From contig OY728133.1 of the NCBI GenBank assembly GCA_963277665.1, positions 386,149,962 to 386,213,961 on the forward strand: a stretch of DNA of 64,000 bases. Direction: 5' to 3'. Position numbers and translations under genes: made by a program. The DNA comes from Viscum album. Its lineage: Eukaryota; Streptophyta; Magnoliopsida; Santalales; Viscaceae. A model generated the notes under the pieces. That model searched no databases. It was not told where the DNA came from and saw only the letters and a program-made list of their open reading frames with translations. Positions 1 to 9,043 of the stretch are shown one piece after another (position 1 is the stretch's first letter; every line of letters starts with the position of its first letter).

Positions 1-1690
1 CTTTTATACCTGGAATTTAGTGTTGGAACCTATATGAAAAGTGGAAACTGGTGATTCATGAATTTTTTTCATTGAATTTTATCCTTTTCCAATCCTTAAT
101 ATTACCTATTTTAGTATTTCAAAAATTTGAATTTGTTCAAAAAACTTCTCATTCAATTCATAGTCAATCATATTTATCACTTCCACAAAATTTTGTCCTG
201 AATCACTGCTTATGTATCATTATATTAACTTCATAAATAAAAAATCATGATCATCAAAATTAATTCATAAACTCAATAAATTACTTGTCAATATCTTCAT
301 GTTGACCGTCTGAAAATGTTCGGTTACTATGACATAGCCATTAGATCTTCTCATTTAATCTGACACATATTTTATATTTTTGAAATATATTCTTCTATAG
401 TATCAACACATCATCCAAACATCTACTAGAAAAAGATTGGGTTGAAATGCATCTTCTAACCTTCACACAACACATCCTCATGGTTCAATAGAATGTTAAA
501 TTTTCTTATCATAAACATCATAACTTATAGACATTGCCATATTATCTTCTGAAAAAACTTCCATGTTAACTCGTGATTAATCTTCACTAACGCTATATCT
601 TTTAGTGTTAGTATTTCATATCATTTAATATTATATATATATATTATTTGTCTATATCATGCTGCTTTTAATTATATAAATACTTCTATTCTTCATCATC
701 ATCCTAAACCAAATATATCTTCTTCTGAATAATCCTCGAAAATTTATTATCATATTGAATAATAATTTCCACCTTAATCATTTAGATACCTATGATATTG
801 TAAATTAGATGAAATGATTATCCTCACTAAAAACTTCCATAGACTCCTTATTCAACATTATATTGCTTCTCCTTATAGATTTTCCTTTTGGAACATGATG
901 CTTTAAGAATATCATCAACATATATTTCATATTCATTTTTAAACTCTTAGATTTCTCTAAAAAACGATTTATACTTCTCATCAACTAGTTTCATATTTCT
1001 AATTATAGAATAATACTTTTCTTGAATGTATTTTCTTCCATTACAAATTATCTCCAAATCTTCATTCCTTCTCTAATATTTTACTTATAGATACACTTAT
1101 CTATATCAACTACATTATATGTTCTTCCAAATTATGGAACAACTACTTATATATAAAACATGTTTTGACATTGATAAATCATATTCTATCAAATTATCGT
1201 CTCAATTTCAGATTCTAGATATCCTTTTGGATAATAATATTCTAAATTATCCAGAAACATAAAATCATCTCAAAAAATTATCTAGAATTGACTAAAAAAC
1301 ATAAACATAGTTGAAAACAACTACAACATGCCTTTAAAAATTATATGGGTTCTTAATCTACCCATCTATATTCTCTTTCAACAAAAATAAATCATCAAGA
1401 TTTATCAAATCATATCCTTTATTGGAGGAAAATATCATGACACAACACTATCATATAAATATATATATTTAAAATAATTACATTCCTTGATGATATGATA
1501 TTTGTGGCATATAAATTTTATTTACTCCCTCACTTCGAAACAAAAAAATACATCCCTTTTCACCAAGAAAATAATTATTTGGATTCCTTAAACCAAGTGT
1601 TACGTGAGTTATAATATCTATAACACATTAAAAATTGAAACCAATGGTTTTTGGGGTATGATAAATATTTTTTAAGGGGGGAAGGTTGGA
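1..1690. other. AT-rich stretch with no recognisable gene
   Basis: No open frame with a recognisable domain was found on either strand; the 61-codon frame at 51-236 looks like chance in AT-rich DNA. The position directly beyond the RNase H remnant of the minus-strand copia element suggests that the element's 3' untranslated region and 3' LTR lie here. I could not find LTR boundaries, a polypurine tract or a matching copy elsewhere in the window, so this is inference from position only. Confidence 0.35.
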
Positions 1691-2839
1691 CCTGTGTTTT
1701 AGGATTAATTCTTAAAATCTATCCCTTATCATAACATTCATGAACATATCAGCAATTTCATTTATTGTGTGAATATATTATATCCTCACATCTCCATTGG
1801 AAAAAATATATTTGTTGAAATGATATTTAATATTAATATATTTAAATCAATATTGTTTCACTTAAGTTTTAGATAAATCAGTTTCAATTTGATTATCATA
1901 GGTAATTCTCAATGGATTCATAAATTTTAGCTTTAGATCTTCCAAATGGTCTTTTATGTAACCAATTTTTATACACTTATGTACAATAATAATATATCCA
2001 TATTTATGATCTCTTTAGGATTTAATGTTTTTTTTAAAAAAAATATAATTCCACAAAAATTTATCCTAAAAAGAAATTTTCTTCAAATGATGATTTATTA
2101 TCATTACAATTTCCTTACCAATTATCATTAATAATTACAACCATATTAAATTTTTTATTTTGTGGTACATCAAACCATAACTAAAATTCCATTTGATATA
2201 TATAATAATTATATTGGAAACCAATATGTATCATTGTTTTGGTTCACTTTGGTATCTAGATCATAATGTTAATTCTTAAATAATATATGGTCTCAATTTT
2301 ATAAGATAATTCAAGCTTTAAATAATCCTCTATAATTTCTTTTAATTAAAACTTTTCTCAGATTTATCCTTCCCTAGTATCTCTCCAACAATCATGGGTG
2401 TTTATAATTATTTAAATTCTTCCATGAGATGTATCTTATAAATTAATTCAGAAAATAAATAATTATTTGTTTTGAAAACTTCACACAATCATACTTTTTA
2501 TCACCTGCAAAATTTATGTCATCCATAGAAGAATAATAATAAGAGTACCATTTCTCATAAATTTTCTCTAATGGTTATTTTCAACATTTTATTTGGAAAA
2601 TTTCATCATTTTAATAAACTAATCAATTTATAATACCAAGGTATATTATAATTGGGTAACTCCTACAAATATTTCTTCAACTTACACACCATATACCCAT
2701 CATTATTAATGAATAATCCTTCCATATTATCAATAAAAACAACTTCATAAAAAAATTAATTTATGAATGTATATCTTCCATCAATTTGATAAAAATTATA
2801 ATGTATGTGTGTATAAACAACCAAAAACATCATGATTAT
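1690..2839 (-). pseudogene. Ty1/copia pol remnant: RT (3' part) and RNase H
   Basis: This is the downstream part of a decayed copia polyprotein read on the minus strand. Seen: next to the junction a piece reading YNFYQIDGRYTFIN (about 2760-2805), which corresponds to the early RT block; YMVCKLKK at 2672-2695, followed after a stop by a tryptophan/tyrosine block, the usual copia order; the RT active-site position at 2518-2526 reads Met-Asp-Asp, so both aspartates survive; and an RNase H end with YDNQIE (about 1890-1905) and YINIKYHF (1817-1840). Many stops and frameshifts interrupt the frame. Reverse transcriptase and RNase H convert the element's RNA into DNA; this copy cannot do so. The RT is cut at 2839 by insertion of the Tekay element and resumes at 14758. 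Confidence 0.8.
2835..2839. repeat. Target-site duplication, left (ATTAT)
   Basis: The five bases ATTAT directly precede the first LTR base and recur exactly at 14758-14762 after the second LTR. A 5-bp duplication is normal for Ty3/gypsy integration and fixes both element ends. It also shows that the two LTRs belong to one insertion and have not recombined with another copy. Confidence 0.93.
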
Positions 2840-4249
2840 TGTAACACCCGAGAATTTTATGGAATCTTTTTCTGCACAACACTTGCTTGGCTTGCTTTGC
2901 ACGCAATCACGACCTTCCTCGATAGCTTGCGTCGTACGCAATACCGAGTTTCACTAAACAACAATATACTATTAAAACTAGCCGTTATGAATAGTAATAA
3001 CCACTTTTTGAAATTTTATAAATTTTATTTTTCAAAATGGACTTCATTTTTGGACTCAGAATATCGAAATTAGCCTAGGGTGAAATTTTGGTATTTTTCT
3101 GAAAACTTTCAATTTTTGATGAATAGTGAAACCACTAAGTGGTAGGTTAAAAAACTGAATTTTGCATAAAACTTAATTTTACCGCTTCTGTGAATGGAAT
3201 TTCGAAAATCCGAGAGACACGGTTAATATCAAGGACTAAAATGTGGTTCAATGAGATGAAAATAATTTTTTGGTGAATAGTAACTTTTTACTTTTTTTAC
3301 CGCGGTTAATAGTAAATAGGGTAACTAAGGGTAAATATGATATTAATATTTCCCTAACACATGTCCTAATTCTATTGGACAAGTGTAATTCGACCAAAAA
3401 CAACCTTATGAATATTATATGACCATTTAGGCCCACTTGGATTAGATTAGGACATTTATTATTAATTTATTTAAAGAAGGGTTAAAATAGTTAAAATCAA
3501 AGTTTAATACGTAAATCATTTTTAATATGGGGTTATACATAAGATAAATTCGATTGTAAATATTCATTAGAAAGATAAAAATATTTCCTACATGATGGTA
3601 TTTTATTTGTAATTTTTAGACATCAAATAAGTTAATTTATTTATGACACAAAGATGATGCAGTAATTATTTTATTAATGAAATATTGACAAAATTGATAA
3701 TATAAATACCAAAATAAATGTAATTTAAGACTTTTTATGAATTCCACTAATTTTCTAGGTTACTATGATATATTAATTTTGATTTAATCAACTTGGTTCG
3801 AACATATAATTCTGTTATGACTTTCACAAAAATCATATATCAAATAGTGTCAAAATTGACACAAAATAGTTTTTAAATCAAATATTATATTATTAATTGT
3901 TATTTTATTCCTAAAAATATAAGGTTCGGCCAAATGACTTAGATAAGGATATATATATTAATAATAAACAATTTGGGGTTCTTTTGGCATGTTATAGTAA
4001 GTGTATTAACCATATAGTGAAAGAAAACAAAAAGACACGGTAAAAGTTAAATTAATTAACTTAGAGTTAAATCTAATTGATAAGGTTAAAATAATACCCT
4101 AAACTTGTCTAAATCCTTTTGGTTGATAGGATTTAGACCCTTCCCCACTTTATCTTCGAAATAAGACCCTTTGGAACCATTATAAACCGATTTTGACTTT
4201 AATATAAAATAATATTTTGAGATATTCCTAAGGTGCCCCTCTCCTCCCT

Positions 4250-4257
4250 TATAAAAG
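4250..4257 (+). promoter_or_regulatory. TATA box of the 5' LTR promoter
   Basis: TATAAAAG follows a C/T-rich tract and precedes a second tract of CTCC repeats. Transcription would start about 30 bases downstream, near the ACACCAAATTGAGCACTC segment (about 4280-4300). The box is unchanged in the 3' LTR (12581-12588). The start-site position is inferred from spacing only. Confidence 0.7.
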
Positions 4258-4500
4258 GGCACCTCCTCCCCCTCCTCCTCACACCAAATTGAGCACTCAA
4301 GCTCGGACAACCCCTGCCATTTTCTCCTCTCCACTTCCCTATAATAGTCCTAGAGGTCCTTTTCTTCTCCAAAGACCACTCTTAGTTTCTTTAGTGGAGG
4401 ATTCAAAGAGGCGTTCCAAAGAAGAGGTAATATCCATTACCGATCTTTTCAATTTCTTTCTTATTCAACATCTTCTTATTTAGTAGTTTCATGATGAAGT

Positions 4501-4536
4501 AATAACATCAGTATTACTTACATACTGATATGTTAT
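4501..4536 (+). other. Stem-loop 0 in the LTR leader
   Basis: AATAACAT-CAGTAT is followed by a 7-nt loop and ATACTG-AT-ATGTTATT, giving a stem of about 14 pairs with a 2-nt bulge. It is the first of three stem-loops in about 350 nt of transcribed LTR. In the 3' LTR the copy at 12832-12867 has one change (C to A in the left arm) that breaks a pair. Confidence 0.6.
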
Positions 4537-4570
4537 TATAAATATGAAACAACCCTAATTCACCTTCTAT

Positions 4571-4672
4571 CCATCCTACGGAAAAATGAAATCACCGCGC
4601 GTGCGTACGTACGGAATACCGTCTCCACGCCGTGGTGTAATCTATTTTTCCACCACCACCTTACAAGGATGG
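4571..4672 (+). other. Twin stem-loop 1 with conserved 30-nt apex
   Basis: Nested complementary segments, outside to inside: CCATCCT (4571-4577) with AGGATGG (4666-4672); GGAAAAAT (4580-4587) with ATTTTTCC (4644-4651); CACC (4593-4596) with GGTG (4634-4637); CGTG (4600-4603) with CACG (4626-4629). The apex (4600-4629) holds the 10-mer palindrome CGTACGTACG and a small hairpin ACGG-AATA-CCGT (4611-4622). The same 30 bases recur exactly at 4786-4815 on a different stem. The 3' LTR carries the copy at 12902-13003. A role in the element's RNA is inference. Confidence 0.75.
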
Positions 4673-4761
4673 GTATAATGGTGTAATAAGTAACTATTAA
4701 TGATTATTATAAAGTAATATTTATACTGAAATAATATATATATACTCCAATACAGTTCCAC

Positions 4762-4842
4762 GATCATAGGAACGATATCATCACTCGTGCGTACGTACGG
4801 AATACCGTCTCCACGATGTGATGCGACTCGTTCTACATGATC
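4762..4842 (+). other. Twin stem-loop 2 with the same 30-nt apex
   Basis: Complementary segments, outside to inside: GATCAT (4762-4767) with ATGATC (4837-4842); GAACGA (4770-4775) with TCGTTC (4828-4833); CATCAC (4779-4784) with GTGATG (4818-4823); CGTG (4786-4789) with CACG (4812-4815). The apex (4786-4815) is identical to that of stem-loop 1, 186 bases upstream, but the stem sequence is unrelated. The 3' LTR copy is at 13093-13173 and has one C-to-T change in an unpaired part of the right arm (GATGCG to GATGTG). Confidence 0.75.
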
Positions 4843-6427
4843 TTCATTTCATAATGATTATATAAATGAATTGAATGAATGAATATGGTATATACTACAC
4901 TAATACCATTCTGGAAATGAATTATCTATAACCTAAAGATATGAATAAGAATTTATTCGACAAAACACGCATAAGAACAAAAAGTTATAAAGACCCGAGT
5001 AGCAAGTAACAATGAAATATTACTAACAAGAAGCTAATAATATGACCATATATGATATCATATCAATATGTATGATTCTGGAATAAGTCAATAACATTAT
5101 TTAAACCATTATACAGGAGCTTCGGACACGTATAAAGCAAATCGGACCTAAGGTAAGGGAAATATCACAATCTCATTTTTATCCGAGATTGTTTATTCGT
5201 AAGTATTTACTGGGGTGTATTTTATCATCCACATCCATGTTTACTCAATATGTAATATTATTTCCATCCACCTAAAATTGTTTAAATCCACTTTTACCCT
5301 TCGGTGAGTTTTTAGTAATACGTATGAAAGGAATCTTTTGTCGTTTTTCGTACGAGGTACTTTTTGACTTTTCCGACAAAAGTACGAAGAATGTTTTTTT
5401 ACTTATACGGCATGAATGGATTTTTAAAACATTATTTCCAAGAAGCTTCCTTTACAAGTTTTCAAGTTTATTTTTAATCAACTTCTTTTATTTTAAAGTT
5501 GTATGACATGTTATGAAAGGAAAAATGTTTTTGACGAAGAAAGGATATTTTCCTCAAGAATGGAGTTCAAGTGTTTTATCAAAATTATTTTCCATCTAAG
5601 ATAATAAAGGGTTCTATTTTTATCCCTATTATTACATTGATTTGATCATGTTGTGATGGAATTATTTTTATGAATTCCTTTATCTTATATGAATTTATTT
5701 ATGATGTCATGATGTTTCAAGAATCCCATTTTTGTTACATGTGTTATGTGATGATGTATGTTTTATGATTATGTGGCACACATAAGAAAGGATTCATTAT
5801 AAGATGGGTGGGACCTATATCTCCCTCCAATGCATTGGGTAATGATTTTATATCTCATGAGATAGACATGGCTGGAACGGAAGGCTATTTCGGTTCAGTG
5901 ATACAGGACTGAAACGAGGAGTGAACTCGGTTCAGAAAGGGACTTTGTCCACTAAGATAGTCTTGGAAATGAGTCATGACTAACAAGAAATGATTTTCCA
6001 TGATTATGTGTGCATGCCACAAAGTTTCAAGTCTTATGTTATGATTATGGGGATCTCATTTTCACTTCTATGATTTATTCCATGATAAGATATTATGATC
6101 TCTTTTGCAGGTTTTGATTTTCAAAAAGATATGATATGATTTTTATTTCCTTTATTTGCCCTTGCTGAGCATTTGAGCTCACCCTTTTATGTTTTCTTTT
6201 CCCCAGGTCTGGAAGATAGATATTAAGTAGAATATGCTAAAAGGGACCCTAGATATGATGAAATAAATGGGAGACACTGTAGAAGATTTATGAACCAGTT
6301 GTTTATGTTTCCCAGTTTCTAAAGACACTATACCTATACGGTCCTTTGTGGTTTTGTCATATGTTGTAATAAGTGTGCTTCAATTTTGAAGTATTAACAA
6401 TGTATGTAAAGTATGGGTCGTTATAGT

Positions 6428-6438
6428 TGGTATCAGAG
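6428..6438 (+). other. Primer-binding site, initiator Met-tRNA type
   Basis: TGGTATCAGAG lies two bases after the LTR end and is complementary to the 3' end of plant initiator methionine tRNA, the usual primer for minus-strand synthesis in Tekay and many other plant LTR elements. It is intact over 11 bases; the next base is G rather than the usual C. Confidence 0.92.
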
Positions 6439-6649
6439 GAAAGGTATAGTCAACCTTTGGAAACTAGGATGTGAAAGCCTTAGTAAGAACCCTAAGGATA
6501 AGTCTAAGCATAGAACACAATCTTAGTGTTTTACAAATGTCCTTGAATAACCTAGGATAAGACCTTAAGCATGAAAATTTTATTCTTGAATTATGTGGTT
6601 TTCCTATTATAATTATTGTTGCTCACACTATTCTTCTTGGTTTTAGTCA
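6439..6649 (+). other. Leader between primer site and gag
   Basis: About 210 bases without a domain or clear structure. It contains upstream ATGs (for example in AGGATGTG near 6470), as does the long R-U5 part before it, so simple scanning to the gag start would be inefficient. Confidence 0.5.
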
Positions 6650-7699
6650 ATGGCTGGAACCCGAAGGAACCGTGTTAATGCGGAATGCGATGGGCAATGC
6701 AATGATTGTCCCCCTGAGCAACCAAACGATATGGGAGCTGGAATGAAAAATCTTGTAGCCATGCTCACACAACTTTCTCAAGCTATGAATCATGCAGGAT
6801 TTCCAAACGAGCAAAGGAGGGAGCAACATTCTGTTGAATCCTTCATGAGGCAGTGTCCACCTTCTTTCAGTGGGTCTACTGATCCATTAGTTGCTGAACA
6901 ATGGATTAGTACTACTGAAAAGATATTTTCAGTTCTTCAATGTTCTGAGCATGATAAAGTCATCCTAGCAGTGTATCGTTTGGAAGGAGATGCGAATCAA
7001 TGGTGGAATCTTGTTAAGAATACGAGGCAAAGGGATGAAATTGAGTCTATGGAATGGGACGAGTTCAAGAACTTATTTTTCAATAAGTACTTCCCTTGTA
7101 TTCTCCGAACAAAGATGGAGAAAGAGTTCCTTGAACTGAAGCAAAGGGATGATGAATCTGTTAGTACCTATGAAGCAAATTTTACAAGACTTGCAAGGTA
7201 CGCTTCTGGTATTATTATCCAACCTGAGAGTAAGATCGATCGATTATTTAGTGGCTTAAAACCAAGTCTTCGAAGGGCGTTAGCCATAAGGGACTTCAAT
7301 AGCTACGAGGAAATCGTTCGATGTGCTCTCAAAGTCGAGATGGAGATTGGAGTAACCCATCAGTCACATGGGTTTGATAAGAAGAGGAAGATGGAATTCA
7401 AAGGAAACTCTAAAGAGCACACTGAAAAGAAGATGAACTTTCCCTTATGCTCAAAGTGTGGAAAGAAACATGGAGGGAGTTGTCTTAAAGGGACAAGTAA
7501 ATGTTTTAAATGTGGAAAAGAAGGTCATCGGGCATTTGAATGCCGTGATAATGGGAAGAAGATGTCTAATGATGCAAACAAAGGAAGGGATACACAGAAT
7601 GAACCTACTACACTTCAATGTTTCAAGTGCAAGGAGATGGGGCATTATGCCAATCAATGCCCAAATCCAAGGGTTGATGATGATGGTCGACGTCAATAA
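6650..7699 (+). CDS. gag: Gag of the Tekay element
   Basis: 349 codons; the structural protein that binds the element's RNA and forms virus-like particles in the cytoplasm. Residues about 85-185 match the plant retrotransposon Gag core (PPSFSGSTDP, QWISTTEKIFSVL and a WW pair near 122). Three cysteine clusters follow: a short CSKCGKKH form near 267 and two classic C-X2-C-X4-H-X4-C knuckles, CFKCGKEGHRAFEC near 285 and CFKCKEMGHYANQC near 324. The start at 6650 is the first Met ahead of the conserved core in this frame. The frame ends at a TAA (7697-7699) exactly between the last knuckle and the protease, while the same frame continues open into pol. In Tekay elements gag and pol are normally one frame, so the stop is probably a mutation; a recoding site cannot be excluded. 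Confidence 0.92.
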   Translation: MAGTRRNRVNAECDGQCNDCPPEQPNDMGAGMKNLVAMLTQLSQAMNHAGFPNEQRREQHSVESFMRQCPPSFSGSTDPLVAEQWISTTEKIFSVLQCSEHDKVILAVYRLEGDANQWWNLVKNTRQRDEIESMEWDEFKNLFFNKYFPCILRTKMEKEFLELKQRDDESVSTYEANFTRLARYASGIIIQPESKIDRLFSGLKPSLRRALAIRDFNSYEEIVRCALKVEMEIGVTHQSHGFDKKRKMEFKGNSKEHTEKKMNFPLCSKCGKKHGGSCLKGTSKCFKCGKEGHRAFECRDNGKKMSNDANKGRDTQNEPTTLQCFKCKEMGHYANQCPNPRVDDDGRRQ

Positions 7700-9043
7700 A
7701 ATCTTAAGGCTAAAGTCAAAGGAAAGTCACATGCAATTTCTATCAGCGATGTGGAGTACGATAACGAAGTGGTGAAAGGTACACTTACCATCCACTCTAA
7801 AGTAGCAAATGTTTTATTTGATTCTGGATCCACCCACTCTTTTATTTCTGAAGAATTTTCTAAGGGTATCACCGTATTACCTCAACAATTAGATGTTGAG
7901 TTAGCTGTGACAACACCTAATGGCACATCAATCGCATCAAAAGTTTATAATTCTTCTCCGATCGAAGTTTGTGGGAAAGTGCTTCCTGCAAATCTTGTGA
8001 TCCTTCCTTTAGTGGAATTTGATGTGATTCTTGGCATGGATTGGCTTTCTCTACATGGAGCTCATATCAATTGCCAAAGAAGGGAAGTCACATTTCATAT
8101 TCCAGATCAATCTACGATCGTCTATCAATGCAAGGATGAACATAACCTTCCAGTGGAAATTTCTTCCATCTTATGGGTATTGATTCCACTAAATGAAGGT
8201 TATTTATCTCAAATGGTTGGTGAGAAACTCACGATTAAGAATATGCCCATTGTACGAGAGTTTGATGATGTCTTTCCGGAGGAATTACCAGGTCTTCCAC
8301 CAAATCGTGAAGTTGAGTTTTCAATAGAACTCGTACCGGGTGCTTTGCCTATTTCAAAGACACCTTATAGAATGGCCCCAATTGAGTTGCAGGAATTGAA
8401 GAAGCAACTCCAAGAGAATCTTGATAAGGGATTCATACGCCCTAGTGCGTCACCTTGGGGAGCACCTGTTCTATTTGTTAAGAAGAAAGATGGATCAATG
8501 AGACTTTGCATTGATTATCGAGAACTTAACAAGATCACTATCAAGAACAAATATCCTCTCCCACGCATTGATGACTTATTTGACCAACTACGCGGAGCTC
8601 AATACTTTTCCAAGATTGATCTTCGTTCAGGGTATCATCAATTAAGGGTCAAAAGGGAGGATATACCAAAGAAAGCTTTCCGTACAAGGTATGGACACTA
8701 TGAATTTATAGTGATGCCATTTGGTCTTACTAATGCCCCTGCTATCTTCATGGATCTAATGAATAGAGTCTTTAGAGACTATCTTGATCAATTTGTGGTA
8801 GTCTTTATAGATGATATTCTTGTCTATTCAAAGAGCAAGGAAGAGCATGAAGATCACTTGAGAATTATATTGAAGACCCTGAGAAAGGAGAAGCTTTATG
8901 CCAAATTTACCAAGTGTGAATTTTGGCTTCAAAAAGTTGCATTTTTGGGTCACATAATCTCAAAAGAGGGGATATCTGTGGATCCAGCAAAAACAGAGGT
9001 TATCGAAAGATGGTCAAGACCAACAGCAGTAACTGAGATCTGA
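7700..9043 (+). pseudogene. pol: Pol part 1: protease and most of reverse transcriptase
   Basis: Continues in the gag frame after the TAA; the first Met is at 7751. The aspartic protease carries its catalytic D-S-G in [13 protein letters not shown] (Asp codon about 7820-7822). A linker leads to reverse transcriptase: [20 protein letters not shown], then [19 protein letters not shown] block ([11 protein letters not shown]), and the catalytic FIDD at 8804-8815 with both aspartates kept. RT copies the element's RNA into DNA. The frame stops at TGA (9041-9043), directly before a conserved SFLGL block, where an arginine codon is expected; CGA to TGA by C-to-T change is the simplest cause. Downstream residues continue in the same frame without a shift. 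Apart from that stop all key residues seen are present. Confidence 0.92.

Larger units (their letters stand above)
2840..6425 (+). repeat. 5' LTR of the Tekay element
   Basis: 3,586 bp, starting TGTAACACCC and ending GGGTCGTTATA. The end is TA, not the canonical CA, and the 3' LTR shares this. A TATA box lies at 4250-4257, so U3 is about 1.4 kb and the transcribed R plus U5 part about 2.1 kb, unusually long. R-U5 contains several stem-loops (4501-4536, 4571-4672, 4762-4842). The inner end is two bases before the primer-binding site. By eye it differs from the 3' LTR by about 51 substitutions and one single-base indel in a T run near 5394. Confidence 0.95.

Noticed and set aside
905..935. A minus-strand YVDD motif (EIYVDDIL), at first sight a copia RT active site
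   Set aside because: Flanking residues do not resemble RT, and the true RT active-site position of the same minus-strand element was found at 2518-2526, with RNase H between it and this site. Treated as chance.
3248..3436. Short minus-strand frames in both Tekay LTRs (also 11579-11767, 4086-4334, 12447-12641)
   Set aside because: They differ in length between the LTRs, have no domain, and lie in U3 or across the promoter; no evidence for coding.
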